Assembly (NCBI RefSeq): GCF_009749395.1
Contig: NZ_WBIR01000024.1
Location: 1 to 52,342, forward strand
Reading direction: 5' to 3'
DNA: 52,342 nucleotides
Origin: Agromyces salentinus
GTDB taxonomy: Bacteria > Actinomycetota > Actinomycetes > Actinomycetales > Microbacteriaceae
The position numbers and the translations under genes are program-made. The notes under the pieces are model-generated. The model saw only the letters and a program-made list of their open reading frames with translations, did no database searches and had not been told where the DNA came from. Below, in pieces: positions 16,501-23,969 of the stretch. Position 1 is the stretch's first letter. Every line of letters starts with the position of its first letter.

Positions 16501-16702
16501 GTTCGTCGCGGGGACCCTGCCACTGGCCGCTCCGCCGCGTGACCTTGCGACGGAGCTCGAACTGCAGCCCGAGCCGCTTCGAGGCGCCGGAGGGCGGATC
16601 GGCCGGTGCGCCGCGATGCGGGCCGGCCGGCCGCGGGGCGAGGGGCGCGAGGGCCGACCGCCAATCGCCGACGCCGCGCGTGGGCGGCGTCGAGTCGGTC
16701 AT
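13562..16702 (-). CDS. SNF2/RapA-type DEAD/DEAH helicase (no SWIM zinc finger)
   Basis: DNA-dependent ATPase of the SNF2 superfamily, about 1046 residues. The N-terminal 500 residues are the bacterial SNF2-associated region. The helicase core follows: Walker A DDMGLGKT near 571, Walker B LVLDEAQ near 700, TGTPIEND, and the C-terminal motif VI region DRAHRIGQ near 980. Related proteins often begin with a SWIM zinc finger; none is seen here. A hydrophilic linker at about 590-625, just after motif I, contains a copy of an interspersed repeat (14878-14915). The ATG at 16702 lacks a well-spaced Shine-Dalgarno, so the start is less certain. Confidence 0.9.
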   Translation of the reverse strand: MTDSTPPTRGVGDWRSALAPLAPRPAGPHRGAPADPPSGASKRLGLQFELRRKVTRRSGQWQGPRDEPAKRAASVDRLAVRPVTQSVRGAWIKAGLTWQNIAYQGEAGGFDPAQARWFAQFTLLKGSSPSVYTTYGSEWVTLDEFESPLLWALFAEAARLGVALVGSDVTPEVVLHGSAVVGLDAREGADGTLTLSPELAFDEVAGPLANARAIGEHGVYRSDFEEGRIELAGFRGPVTPAARALLENPGEAPVGVPPADVPEFLRRHLPGLARSLPIASRDGSFTPPPPAPAALVLDLVFEPHDVLRLAWHWEHADGRTTPVGASDGIDSSSAVAASIAEAAADPDLDDDLLARVADVLGWVPLDTVLVRGVDAAEFCAERLPRLEALAERHPLRIEVEGERPDYRLLTEPPKVRITTVESRKTDWFDLGVVITIDGRPVPFMPLFRALAKGQRRLLMVDKSYLMLNQAVFDPLRELIEEAGALAEWETGLRIHASRTSLWADFEDLADVSEPAVSWRRTVEALEHGRVEELPQPEGVVLPLRPYQLAGFRWLAYLWKARLGGILADDMGLGKTAQALALVAHAVAQGRPGSGDLRRSSSDEGAHRDPDETVRAGDDAEPAAERTGPFLVVAPTSVASNWVREAARFTPGLRVASVTSTEAKRKASLADAAAGADLVVTTYAVLRLEAEAFAALEWGGLVLDEAQFVKNAATKVHAAARGIRAPFRLAVTGTPIENDLSELWAILQIVAPGLFASRRGFDEQYRRPIEQDRNLERRDRLRRRIRPLMLRRTKELVAPELPPKQEQVLEVALAPSHRRLYDTMLQRERQKLLGLIDDLDRNRFIVYRSLTLLRMLALDATLIDDERYAGMPSAKLDALFEQLDDVLAEGHKALVFSQFTSFLGRARSRLDAAGVSYAYLDGSTPVRRRDAEIARFRDGEASVFLISLKAGGFGLNLTEADYVFLLDPWWNPASEAQAVDRAHRIGQAKQVMVYRLVASDTIEDKVMALKARKGALVASILDEGTDAADPRAAEALTADDLRGLLGA
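14878..14915. repeat. Interspersed repeat copy inside the SNF2 helicase gene
   Basis: 38 bp beginning GGTCTCGATGCG and ending CTGGACCGCCGG. The ends match the intergenic elements at 29954-30123 (GGTCTCGATACG ... CTCGACC.CCGG). In the helicase frame it encodes a Ser/Arg/Asp-rich stretch (RRSSSDEGAHRD) without a stop. Confidence 0.7.
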
Positions 16703-16737
16703 CCCCTCATGCTCGCACGGACCGCCGACGCGCTCGG

Positions 16738-17493
16738 TTACCCGGCGTCGATCACCCTGACGCCCGTCTCGCGGAGCCGCGCGAGCGAGGTGGGGTCGGC
16801 GTCGGCGTCCAGCACGAGTCCGGCCACGGCCTCGAGCGGCAGCACCTGGTGAGGAGACGCCGCTCCGACCTTCTCGACGCTGCCGAGCGCGAAGGTCTCT
16901 GCCGCGCGGGAGGCGAGGACCCGCTTCATCGCGGCCTCGTCGGCGTCGCCGGTGGTGAGACCGGTGTCCGGATGGATGCCGGTGACGCCGAGCAGGAACA
17001 GGTCGGCGGTGATGCGCCCGGCGGCCTCGACGGCCGCGGCGCCCGACGCGACGGCCGAGTGCTTGAACAGGCGACCGCCGATGAGGATCACGTCGGCCTC
17101 GTGCTCGAGCAGTGCGACGGCGATCGTCGGGCTGTGGGTGACGATCGTGCACGGCCGCTCCCGCGGGAGGTGCCGCACCACTGCCAGGTTCGTCGTGCCG
17201 CCGTCGAGGATGACCGTGGCACCGGGGCGGATCAGCCGGGCGGCGGCGGCAGCCACCCGGTCCTTGCTGTCCGACGCGATCGTGCTCCTGGCGGCGTAGT
17301 CGGCGACGGCGGGTGAGGCCGGGACCGCGCCGCCGTAGACCCGGGTGAGCAGCCCCTCGCCCGCGAGTTCGCGGAGGTCGCGCCGGATGCTGTCCTCCGA
17401 GAGATCGAGTTCCTGGGCGACCTCCTTGGCCACGATGCGTCGATCACGGCGCAGTCGCTCGAGCAGGAACTCACGTCGCGCAGCCGCCAGCAT
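16738..17493 (-). CDS. DeoR-family transcriptional regulator
   Basis: 251-residue regulator with the N-terminal DeoR helix-turn-helix (about residues 20-50, VAKEVAQELDLSEDSIRRDL, then TRVYGGAV) and a C-terminal sugar-phosphate sensor domain (ILDGGTTNLAV, VILIGG, ADLFLLGVTG). ATG 17493 is chosen because AAGGAG lies 5 nt upstream. It is transcribed toward the helicase and divergent from the DUF4406 gene. Three 10-bp direct repeats lie in the shared promoter region, so it probably controls both itself and that gene, with a phosphorylated sugar or nucleoside-derived ligand. Confidence 0.9.
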   Translation of the reverse strand: MLAAARREFLLERLRRDRRIVAKEVAQELDLSEDSIRRDLRELAGEGLLTRVYGGAVPASPAVADYAARSTIASDSKDRVAAAAARLIRPGATVILDGGTTNLAVVRHLPRERPCTIVTHSPTIAVALLEHEADVILIGGRLFKHSAVASGAAAVEAAGRITADLFLLGVTGIHPDTGLTTGDADEAAMKRVLASRAAETFALGSVEKVGAASPHQVLPLEAVAGLVLDADADPTSLARLRETGVRVIDAG

Positions 17494-17497
17494 TCGC

Positions 17498-17527
17498 ACT
17501 CCTTCACGTTGTTGCACGTTCCTGCAC
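17498..17527. promoter_or_regulatory. Three 10-bp direct repeats, probable DeoR operator
   Basis: Read on the minus strand: GTGCAGGAAC, GTGCAACAAC and GTGAAGGAGT in perfect 10-bp phase, one helical turn apart. They overlap the -35/spacer of the DUF4406 promoter and the 5' end of the deoR transcript. Confidence 0.6.
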
Positions 17528-17533
17528 TATTAT
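17504..17533 (+). promoter_or_regulatory. Promoter of the DUF4406 gene, probably leaderless
   Basis: TTCACG (17504-17509), 18-bp spacer, TATTAT (17528-17533). The -10 ends 7 nt before ATG 17541, which predicts a transcript starting at or next to the start codon. The earlier ATG at 17532 overlaps the -10 box and is unlikely to be used. Confidence 0.6.
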
Positions 17534-17540
17534 GGCAGAC

Positions 17541-17930
17541 ATGACCACTTCCATGATGATCCTGATCGCCGGCCCCTACGCCTCCGGCACGAACGGCGAC
17601 CCCGCGCTCATGCAGCGCAACCTCGAGCGCCTGGAGGAGGCGGCCTGGCCGCTCTTCGAGGCCGGACACGTGCCCATGATCGGCGAGTGGGTCGCCCTGC
17701 CCGTCCTCCGCAGCGCGGGTGCCGACGGGCCGACCGATCCGCTCGCCGAACAGGTGATGTACCCGACCGCCGAGCGGCTGCTCCAGCGCTGCGATGCCGT
17801 GCTCCGCCTGCCGGGCGATTCACGCGGCGCCGACCAGGATGTCGCGATCGCGCGCTCGCGCGACCTGCCGGTGTACTACAGCCTCGACGAGGTCCCCGGC
17901 GTGATCGCGGCATCCGAGCTCGCGAGCTGA
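17541..17930 (+). CDS. DUF4406-type (nucleoside 2-deoxyribosyltransferase-like) protein
   Basis: 129 residues from ATG 17541. The start MMILIAGPY with ASGTNGDPAL and the later CDAVLRLPGDSRGADQDVAIA match the DUF4406/nucleoside-deoxyribosyltransferase-like fold, where a GPY loop and a GAD.E/D.A region line the nucleotide site. The biochemical role of DUF4406 proteins is not established. The divergent DeoR regulator, a family often tied to deoxyribose or nucleoside use, fits a role in nucleoside or sugar-nucleotide handling, but this is inference. No Shine-Dalgarno is present, consistent with a leaderless message. Confidence 0.75.
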   Translation: MTTSMMILIAGPYASGTNGDPALMQRNLERLEEAAWPLFEAGHVPMIGEWVALPVLRSAGADGPTDPLAEQVMYPTAERLLQRCDAVLRLPGDSRGADQDVAIARSRDLPVYYSLDEVPGVIAASELAS

Positions 17931-17936
17931 TCGGGG

Positions 17937-19778
17937 TCAGACCGCCCGGGATGCTGGCACCCAGTCGACGGCCCCGACCTCGGCCAGGACCGCGCTCGGT
18001 GCGCTGACGTGCTCCTGCAGCCAGAGCTCGAGCACGGCGAGCGGCCACAGCAGGTTGCCGTCGACGGCGGAGAACGAGCCGTTCGGCCTCGCGAGCAGGC
18101 GGTCCAGTTCCGCCGGGCGCACGATCGACCGGAGCCTGGCGGTGCTCGGCCCGAGGGCGTCCCTGACCAGTTCCAGGACCGCCCCGTCGAGCTCCTGGAG
18201 GGCCGGCACGGGGAAGTACCCCTTCGGGCGGTCGATGACCTCGGCCGGCAGCAGCCTGCGGCCGAGCATCTTCAGCGGCCCCTTGCCGCCGTCGGCGAGC
18301 TTGAGCTCCGGCGGGCAGGTCGCGGCCAGCTCGACGAGCTCGTGGTCGAGGAACGGCACCCTCGCCTCGAGTCCCCAGCTCATCGTCATGCAGTCGAGCC
18401 GCTTCACCGGGTCGTCGACCATGAGGAGGTGGGTGTCCAGCCGCAGGATGGCGTCCAGCGCCGTCGCAGCCCCCGGAGCCGACAGATGGGCCGCGGCGAG
18501 CGCCCGGCTCACGTCCCGGTGCGGCATGCTGCCGGCCCTCACCAGCCTCAGCAGCTCGCGCTCGTCGCGATCGAAGAAGGCCTCCGACAGCACGTCGATG
18601 GCCCGGTCGCGGCGGGCGCCCGCTGCCGCCGCGTGGTAGCCGTAGCCGGCGAACACCTCGTCGGCGCCCTGGCCGCACAGCACGACCTTGATCTCGCGGG
18701 CCACCGCCTCGGCCAGGAGGAAGAACGCCGGCACGTCGTGGGAGGCCATCGGCTCGGTCATCGCCGCCACGCTGTCCATCACCATCGGCGCGATGGAGTC
18801 GGCGCCCACCCGGAGTTGGCGATGATCGGTCCCGAAGGCCCGTGCCACGGCATCCGAGTACCGGAACTCGTCACCCGACTTCCCGCCCGCGCTCTCGAAG
18901 CCGATGCTGAACGTGTGCGGCGGTGCCCCGCTCACGCGTGCCAGCAGGGCGACGAGGAGGCTCGAGTCGAGCCCTCCCGAGAGCAGCACGCCGACCGGGA
19001 CGTCGGCGACGAGCCGACGCTCGACGGCGGTCTCGAGCGCGGCCTCGACGGCGTCGGTCCAGTCCTCGGCGCTCCAGCGCTCACGATCAGGCGAACGCTC
19101 GTACTCGGGCTGCCAGTAGATGCGGTCCCGCTCGGCGCCCGTGGCCGAGACCACGCGCACGGTCGCGGCGGGGAGCTTCTCGACCCCCGCGAGGATGGTG
19201 CGCGGGGCGGGCACGATCGAATGCCACGACAGGTAGTGGTGGATCCCGACGGGATCGAGCGAGGTGTCCACGTCGCCGGCCGCGAGCAACGCCGGCAGGT
19301 GGGAGGCGAAGCGCAGCCCGGTCGGGGTTCGCGCGAGGTAGAGCGGCTTGATCCCGAGGCGATCCCGCGCGAGCACGGCCACGTCGCGCCGCCCGTCGAT
19401 GATCACGATCGCGAACATCCCGATGAGGTGCTGCACGAAGTCCTCGCCCCAGCGCTCGTAGGCCCGCAGCACGACCTCCGTGTCCCCGTCGGAGCGGAAC
19501 GGGCGATCGCCCTCCAGTTGCTCGCGCAGTTGCTTGTAGTTGTAGATGCAGCCGTTGAAGACGAGGGCCAGGCCGGACTCCTCGTCGACCATCGGCTGCG
19601 CCGCGGCATCCGTCAGGTCGATGACCGTGAGCCGTCGGTGGCCGAGCGCCGCCCAGCCGTCGTTCCAGTAGCCTTCGCCGTCGGGGCCGCGGCAGGCCTG
19701 AGCATCCGACATCCGACGGACCGCCCGCAACTGCGGGCGATCCGCGCCGAACGCGAGTTCACCGGCGATGCCGCACAT
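17937..19778 (-). CDS. Asparagine synthase-family glutamine amidotransferase (AsnB/NAGGN-amidotransferase-like)
   Basis: Glutamine-hydrolysing amidotransferase, 613 residues. The N-terminal Ntn glutaminase starts at Cys2 (MCGIAGE), with RGPDG and VFNGCIYNY. The synthetase domain has the PP-loop SGGLDSS at 267-273 and later GQGADEVFAGYGYH. Features such as VFNGCIYNY, HHYLSWHSIVPAPRTIL and GDEFRYSD recall the amidotransferase that makes N-acetylglutaminylglutamine amide rather than housekeeping AsnB; no matching GNAT/ATP-grasp synthetase is in the window. It lies 7 bp after a DUF4383 membrane-protein gene and converges with DUF4406 (6-bp gap). The amidated acceptor is unknown. Confidence 0.85.
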   Translation of the reverse strand: MCGIAGELAFGADRPQLRAVRRMSDAQACRGPDGEGYWNDGWAALGHRRLTVIDLTDAAAQPMVDEESGLALVFNGCIYNYKQLREQLEGDRPFRSDGDTEVVLRAYERWGEDFVQHLIGMFAIVIIDGRRDVAVLARDRLGIKPLYLARTPTGLRFASHLPALLAAGDVDTSLDPVGIHHYLSWHSIVPAPRTILAGVEKLPAATVRVVSATGAERDRIYWQPEYERSPDRERWSAEDWTDAVEAALETAVERRLVADVPVGVLLSGGLDSSLLVALLARVSGAPPHTFSIGFESAGGKSGDEFRYSDAVARAFGTDHRQLRVGADSIAPMVMDSVAAMTEPMASHDVPAFFLLAEAVAREIKVVLCGQGADEVFAGYGYHAAAAGARRDRAIDVLSEAFFDRDERELLRLVRAGSMPHRDVSRALAAAHLSAPGAATALDAILRLDTHLLMVDDPVKRLDCMTMSWGLEARVPFLDHELVELAATCPPELKLADGGKGPLKMLGRRLLPAEVIDRPKGYFPVPALQELDGAVLELVRDALGPSTARLRSIVRPAELDRLLARPNGSFSAVDGNLLWPLAVLELWLQEHVSAPSAVLAEVGAVDWVPASRAV

Positions 19779-19785
19779 GGCCGGC

Positions 19786-20316
19786 TCAGCGGACCGTGCG
19801 GGAGCGGCCCGTCGTACCGGTCGTGCCCGTCGTACCGGTCGTGCCGGTCGTGCCCGTGCGGCGGACTCGGTCCTCCCGTCCGAGCAGGACGCCCAGCACG
19901 ATCATCGCGACGGCGAGCACGGCGTGCAGCCAGTTGTCGGCGGAGTTGAGCGGGACGAAGTTCGCCGGGTGGTCGCCCGAGAGGAACAGCCCGTAGATCA
20001 GGAGCAGCGCGTAGACCGCACCACCCCAGATGAGGTAGTTCTTCGAGAATGCGAAGCTCGTCGCGGCAGCGAGCCCGACGATGCCGTAGAGCAGGTGCAC
20101 CAGGTTGTGCAGGATGGACACCTGGAACACCCCCAACAGGAGCGCCTGCGATTCGTGCCCGGCGAACTGGATGGTCTCGAGGTTCGTCGTGAGGCCGGGG
20201 ATGAACCCCGCGACGCCCACGATCACGAAGACGATCCCGAACACCAGGGCCACCTTCTGGACGGGCGTTTCCGCGTACCTGGTCCGATCTGCCGCCGGAC
20301 GGGCAGTGCTGTGCAT
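19786..20316 (-). CDS. DUF4383 four-helix membrane protein
   Basis: 176 residues with four hydrophobic segments (KVALVFGIVFVIVGVAGFIP; VSILHNLVHLLYGIVGLAAA; YLIWGGAVYALLLIYGLFL; WLHAVLAVAMIVLGVLLG) and the HN..H.L.G pattern of DUF4383 proteins. Start ATG 20316 has GGAGG 5 nt upstream. The C-terminus is a Gly-Thr-Thr repeat made by a 9-bp tandem repeat. It is cotranscribed with the amidotransferase gene (7-bp gap). Function unknown. Confidence 0.85.
   Translation of the reverse strand: MHSTARPAADRTRYAETPVQKVALVFGIVFVIVGVAGFIPGLTTNLETIQFAGHESQALLLGVFQVSILHNLVHLLYGIVGLAAATSFAFSKNYLIWGGAVYALLLIYGLFLSGDHPANFVPLNSADNWLHAVLAVAMIVLGVLLGREDRVRRTGTTGTTGTTGTTGTTGRSRTVR
19811..19855. repeat. 9-bp tandem repeat (5 units) in the DUF4383 3' end
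   Basis: Units GTCGTACCG/GTCGTGCCC alternate five times; in the coding frame each unit encodes Gly-Thr-Thr. Copy-number change would lengthen or shorten the cytoplasmic tail without shifting the frame. Confidence 0.85.
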
Positions 20317-20411
20317 GTCGACCTCCTCGTCAGGTCCGGCATCCGAGCGAGCGGATCGCCGGAACGTGGGTTCTCCGCACATGGTCGACCGGCCTCGCCG
20401 ATCCGAGGGAG

Positions 20412-20529
20412 GGGCTTGACTCCCGCGTCGCGGAGGGGCAGCGACTGATGCGCCGCCGGCCGCGGCCTGCGCGAACTGCGGATGCCACAGGCGGATGCCG
20501 CGGCGGATGCCGCGACGGATGTCAAGCCC
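20412..20529. promoter_or_regulatory. Divergent intergenic region with widely spaced inverted arms
   Basis: GGGCTTGAC (20412-20420) and its exact complement GTCAAGCCC (20521-20529) flank 100 bp between the DUF4383 and M20 genes. The right arm reads TTGACA on the minus strand and the left arm TTGACT on the plus strand, so both could be -35 elements, but I see no convincing -10 partner for either. Confidence 0.35.
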
Positions 20530-20564
20530 TACGCTCGCCGCGACGCGTGCGATCTGATGTCGAC

Positions 20565-21998
20565 ATGGCCGCGAAGACACCGGACGACGACGTGAGGCGC
20601 TTCCTCCGCGACCGGACCGCCTCGATGGTCTCCGAGCTGAGCGAGTGGGTGCGCATCCCGTCGATCGCGGCGGTGCCGGAGCACGCCATCGACGTCCGCA
20701 GGTCGGCGCGATGGCTCGCCGGCGCGTTCCGCACGATGGGCCTCAGGACGCAGCTCATCGGAACCGGCGAGACCGAGGCGGTCCTCGCGCGGCTCCACGT
20801 CGACGACCGCCTGCCGACCGTGCTCGTCTACAGCCACCACGACGTTCGGCACGCCAAGCCCGAGGAGTGGGCCGAGACGCATCCGTTCGAACCCGTGCTC
20901 CGCGACGGCCGTCTCTTCGGCCGCGGCGCCTCCGACGCCAAGGGGCAGGTCATGGCGCATCTGCAGGGGCTCCGAGCCCATCTGGCGCTGCTCCACGGGG
21001 ATCGGCCGGCCGTCAACCTGACGTACCTGATCGAGGGCGAGGAGGAGCTGGGTTCCCCGCACCTGGAGCAGTTGCTGGGCGAGCACGCCTCGATCCTCGC
21101 GTCCGACGCCGTCGTCTTCTCCGACACCATTCAGTGGGCGAAGGGCGATCCGGCGGTGGTGACCTCCGTCCGCGGCATGGTGCCCGCCGTCCTCCGCGTG
21201 TTCGGGCCCGAGCGTGACGTGCACAGCGGCACGGTCTCAGGTGCCGCGCCGAACCCGATGCAGGCGCTCGTCGAGGTCCTCGCCCGCCTCCACGACGACC
21301 GGGGCCGCATCATGCTGCCCGGCTTCGCCGACCACGTCGAGGAGCCCGCGCCGGCGAGGGTCGCGGAGCTCGCCCGGCTGCCCTTCGACGAGGCCGACTG
21401 GCTGCGCCGCACCGAGACGCGCTCCGTGCGCGGCGAAGCGGGCTTCAGCGTTCCCGAGCGGCTCTGGCTGCGCCCCGCGCTGGAGATCGTCTCCCTGCTC
21501 GGCGGTGACCCCGAGGGCATCGCACGGGCCGTCATCCCCGCCGAGGCCAGCGCGAGCCTCAGCATCCGGACAGTGCCGAACCAGACCGTCGCCACCGTGG
21601 CCGACCAGGTGCGAGCGTTCGTCGCCGAGGCGATGCCCGACGGCGTCGCCTTCGAGCTCGAGGTCGACGAGACCACTGCGCAGGAGCCGTACCTCACGCC
21701 CGAGGGTCCGGCGCTGGCCGCACTGGAGCGCGCCGCCGCCCTCGGGCTGGCCGCCGGCGGCGCCACCGCCCCGGACTCGGAGGACGTGCCGAGGCGCATG
21801 GGCAACGCCGGCGGCGGTCCGGCCGAACTCCTCGCCCGCTCGCTGGACGCCCCGGTCCTCTTCCTCGGCACCGGACTGCCGGAGGACCACTGGCACGCGA
21901 GCGACGAGAGCGTCGACGTCGACATGCTCGTGAACGGCGCCGCCACCATCTGCCACCTGTGGAGCGAGCTCGCCGAACTGCCCGTCTCGCGGCGCTGA
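20565..21998 (+). CDS. M20/M28-family metallopeptidase (dipeptidase)
   Basis: Cytosolic di-zinc peptidase or deacylase of about 477 residues. Zinc and catalytic motifs in order: SHHDV (His, catalytic Asp), GRGASDAKG (bridging Asp), EGEEELGS (catalytic Glu and ligand Glu), lid-domain DVHSG, and near the C-terminus LPEDHWHASDE where the last His ligand is expected. The pattern matches the M20A dipeptidase group (carnosinase/PepV-like). ATG 20565 has no clear Shine-Dalgarno; a GTG at 20547 is an alternative. It is divergent from the DUF4383/amidotransferase unit, so hydrolysis of the dipeptide amide made there is possible but unproven. Confidence 0.87.
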   Translation: MAAKTPDDDVRRFLRDRTASMVSELSEWVRIPSIAAVPEHAIDVRRSARWLAGAFRTMGLRTQLIGTGETEAVLARLHVDDRLPTVLVYSHHDVRHAKPEEWAETHPFEPVLRDGRLFGRGASDAKGQVMAHLQGLRAHLALLHGDRPAVNLTYLIEGEEELGSPHLEQLLGEHASILASDAVVFSDTIQWAKGDPAVVTSVRGMVPAVLRVFGPERDVHSGTVSGAAPNPMQALVEVLARLHDDRGRIMLPGFADHVEEPAPARVAELARLPFDEADWLRRTETRSVRGEAGFSVPERLWLRPALEIVSLLGGDPEGIARAVIPAEASASLSIRTVPNQTVATVADQVRAFVAEAMPDGVAFELEVDETTAQEPYLTPEGPALAALERAAALGLAAGGATAPDSEDVPRRMGNAGGGPAELLARSLDAPVLFLGTGLPEDHWHASDESVDVDMLVNGAATICHLWSELAELPVSRR

Positions 21999-22071
21999 CC
22001 GACGGGTCGGCACCCGCTCGGCGCCTGGGGTTGCCGTCGGAGCCCGGATTCGCGGCGGGTCGGCCCCGGGC

Positions 22072-22914
22072 TCAGCGCTCGGTGACGCCCGCCTCGAGCA
22101 TCGCGACCGAGCGATCCCACAGCGCGCGAGCGAGCGCGGCGTCGTCGGCGCGGCGGCTGGCGCGAGCCGGCCGCGACCGTTCGTAGTACAGCCCCGTCGG
22201 GTAGTCCTCGCCCGGCGCGCCCTCCGCGAGGAACACGAGCGTCTCGGCCCCCTTCTCGGGCGTGGAGAGCACGAGGTCGCGCAGCCGCCACTGGTAGAGG
22301 CGCGCCATGCCCGATCCGCGATCGGCGGAGAAGTTCGTGGCGATCGCCCCGGGGTGGAACGCCGTCGACGTCACGCCCTCGGCTCCGTGCCGGCGCTCGA
22401 GCTCCTTCGTGAAGAGGATCTGCGCGAGCTTGGCATTCCCGTACGCGCGCACGGGGCGGTATCGGCGCTCGGACTCGAGGTCGTCGAGGTCGAACTTCGC
22501 GAACAGCCGGTTCGCGAGGCTCGACGTGTTGATCACGGTCGCCCGTGAGGCGACGAGCGTCGGCATGAGTAGCCGGGTGAGCAGGAACGGCGCCAGGTAG
22601 TTCACCTGGAACGTCATCTCGTGGCCGTCGCGCGTGACCTCGCGCTCGGCGCCGAAGACGCCGCCGGCGTTGTTGGCGAGCACGTCGATCCGCGGATGCC
22701 GCAGCGCGAGCTCCACGGCGAGCGCGCGGACCGAGCCGAGGTCGGCGAAGTCGACGAGGTGGTGCTCGGCGCCGAGCTCGTCGGCGAGGGCGCGGGTCTT
22801 CTCGGGCGAGCGCCCGACGAGCACGACCTGATGCCCGTCGGCGTTCAGCCGGCGCGCCGCCGCGCGTCCGATGCCGTCGCTCGCGCCGGTGATGACGACG
22901 ACCTTCTGCGCCAT
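22072..22914 (-). CDS. SDR-family oxidoreductase (retinol-dehydrogenase-like)
   Basis: 280 residues. Cofactor loop TGASDGIG near residue 9, NNAGGVFG, INTSSLAN with the catalytic Ser, and YGNAK as the active Tyr/Lys pair (Ala where Ser is common before the Lys). The HPGAIATNF block and a C-terminal extension fit the retinol/oxidoreductase-type SDRs rather than the 250-residue classical ones. AGGAGG lies 5 nt before ATG 22914. The substrate is unknown. Confidence 0.87.
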   Translation of the reverse strand: MAQKVVVITGASDGIGRAAARRLNADGHQVVLVGRSPEKTRALADELGAEHHLVDFADLGSVRALAVELALRHPRIDVLANNAGGVFGAEREVTRDGHEMTFQVNYLAPFLLTRLLMPTLVASRATVINTSSLANRLFAKFDLDDLESERRYRPVRAYGNAKLAQILFTKELERRHGAEGVTSTAFHPGAIATNFSADRGSGMARLYQWRLRDLVLSTPEKGAETLVFLAEGAPGEDYPTGLYYERSRPARASRRADDAALARALWDRSVAMLEAGVTER

Positions 22915-22941
22915 GCTGCCTCCTGGGGGTGAGCCATCAGC

Positions 22942-23406
22942 CTAGGCGCCCGCCACGACCCCCAGCTCCCACTCGATGCGCCATCGCCCCTCGACCCGCC
23001 GCAACCCGATGCTGGTCTCGAGCGTCGTCCGCACGCGCGGCCGGGCGAGTTCCCGGTACGAGACCCGTTCGACGACGCGGCACACGGCGCCGTCATGCGC
23101 GAGGTCGAGGCGCTCGACGCGCACCGTCCACCGGATGCGCCCCTGCAGGAGCTCGAACCACTCCCAGAGGCGGACGGCGTCGGTGCCGGGGTCCGCGACA
23201 CGGGTCACGGGCGGGCTCACGCCGACGACCTCCGCGCCCGGCAGGTAGCGGGCGGCGAGCCAGTCGCCGTCGCGGGAGCGCATCGCGGCGCCGCGCTTGG
23301 TCACGATCCAGGCGACCTCGGCCTCGTCGATCCGCGCGTCGCGCGCGACATCCGCCGCCTCCTCCCCTGCGAGTGGTGTCCGGGTTCGTATGCGTCTCGT
23401 CGTCAT
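22942..23406 (-). CDS. NTF2-like (SnoaL/DUF4440-type) protein
   Basis: 154 residues from ATG 23406. The N-terminal part is Arg/Thr-rich and the core reads AMRSRDGDWLAARYLPGAEV, then VRLWEWFELLQGRIRW and a C-terminal EGRWRIEWELGV, typical of the cone-shaped NTF2-like fold where a Trp-rich last strand closes the pocket. Function is unknown; family members are often small isomerases or carriers. The start is uncertain because no clear Shine-Dalgarno is seen. It lies 27 bp upstream of the SDR and may be cotranscribed with it. Confidence 0.65.
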   Translation of the reverse strand: MTTRRIRTRTPLAGEEAADVARDARIDEAEVAWIVTKRGAAMRSRDGDWLAARYLPGAEVVGVSPPVTRVADPGTDAVRLWEWFELLQGRIRWTVRVERLDLAHDGAVCRVVERVSYRELARPRVRTTLETSIGLRRVEGRWRIEWELGVVAGA

Positions 23407-23507
23407 ACCCACACGACGAACGCCGCGGCGTCGGATCGACACCGGCCGCGGCATCCGCGACCCGCTGTGCGTTCGGACCCCGGATGCCGCGGTGCGAGAC
23501 TTGGGCG

Positions 23508-23969
23508 ATGCGACGACGCCCGAACTCCCGACCGAACGGCCCGCTCAGCGTCATCCGCTCGATCGCGAGGTGGCTGCTCGCTGGGCTGCTCGTCTTCGCG
23601 GGGCTCTCGCACCTGTTCTGGGCCAGGCGGGGCTACCGGATCGTCGTGCCCGACTGGGTCGAGCAGGTGACGCCGCTCGACAAGGACGCCGTCGTGGTCG
23701 CCTCGGGGGCCGCCGAGGTGCTGCTCGGCGCCGCGGTCGTCGGCCTTCCCCGGGAACGCCGTCGCGTCGGTGCGCTCGTCGCGGCGTTCTTCGTCGCCGT
23801 GTTCCCGGGCAACGTGCACCAGTGGCGGACGGGCCGGCCTGCGCCGCTGATGCGCAGCGACCGGGCGCGCTTCATCCGCCTGTTCCTGCAGCCGGTGCTC
23901 GTCGCGTGGGCCCTCTGGAGCACCGCGCCGGTCACTCCGGACGCGGCCGCGCCAGCACGCCGCCGATGA
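23508..23969 (+). CDS. DoxX-like four-helix membrane protein
   Basis: 153 residues from ATG 23508, with four hydrophobic segments (WLLAGLLVFAGLSHLFW; ASGAAEVLLGAAVVGL; VGALVAAFFVAVFPGNVHQW; FLQPVLVAWALW) and the AG..HF-like and NVHQW features of DoxX-type proteins. The N-terminus is Arg-rich. Its last 38 bp overlap, tail to tail, the 3' end of the zinc-ribbon gene on the other strand. Function unknown; DoxX proteins take part in redox or sulphur reactions in some species. Confidence 0.75.
   Translation: MRRRPNSRPNGPLSVIRSIARWLLAGLLVFAGLSHLFWARRGYRIVVPDWVEQVTPLDKDAVVVASGAAEVLLGAAVVGLPRERRRVGALVAAFFVAVFPGNVHQWRTGRPAPLMRSDRARFIRLFLQPVLVAWALWSTAPVTPDAAAPARRR

Noticed and set aside
13382..16852. 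Very long plus-strand open frame opposite the SNF2 helicase
   Set aside because: It is composition-driven (Arg/Gly/Glu/His-rich) and opposes clear helicase motifs on the minus strand.
17532..17540. Upstream ATG as start of the DUF4406 gene
   Set aside because: It overlaps the TATTAT -10 box; ATG 17541 is 7 nt after the box and begins the conserved domain with normal length.
17937..19778. Calling this gene plain asnB (asparagine synthesis)
   Set aside because: Sequence features fit the NAGGN-type amidotransferase group at least as well, and no synthetase partner is visible, so only the superfamily is stated.
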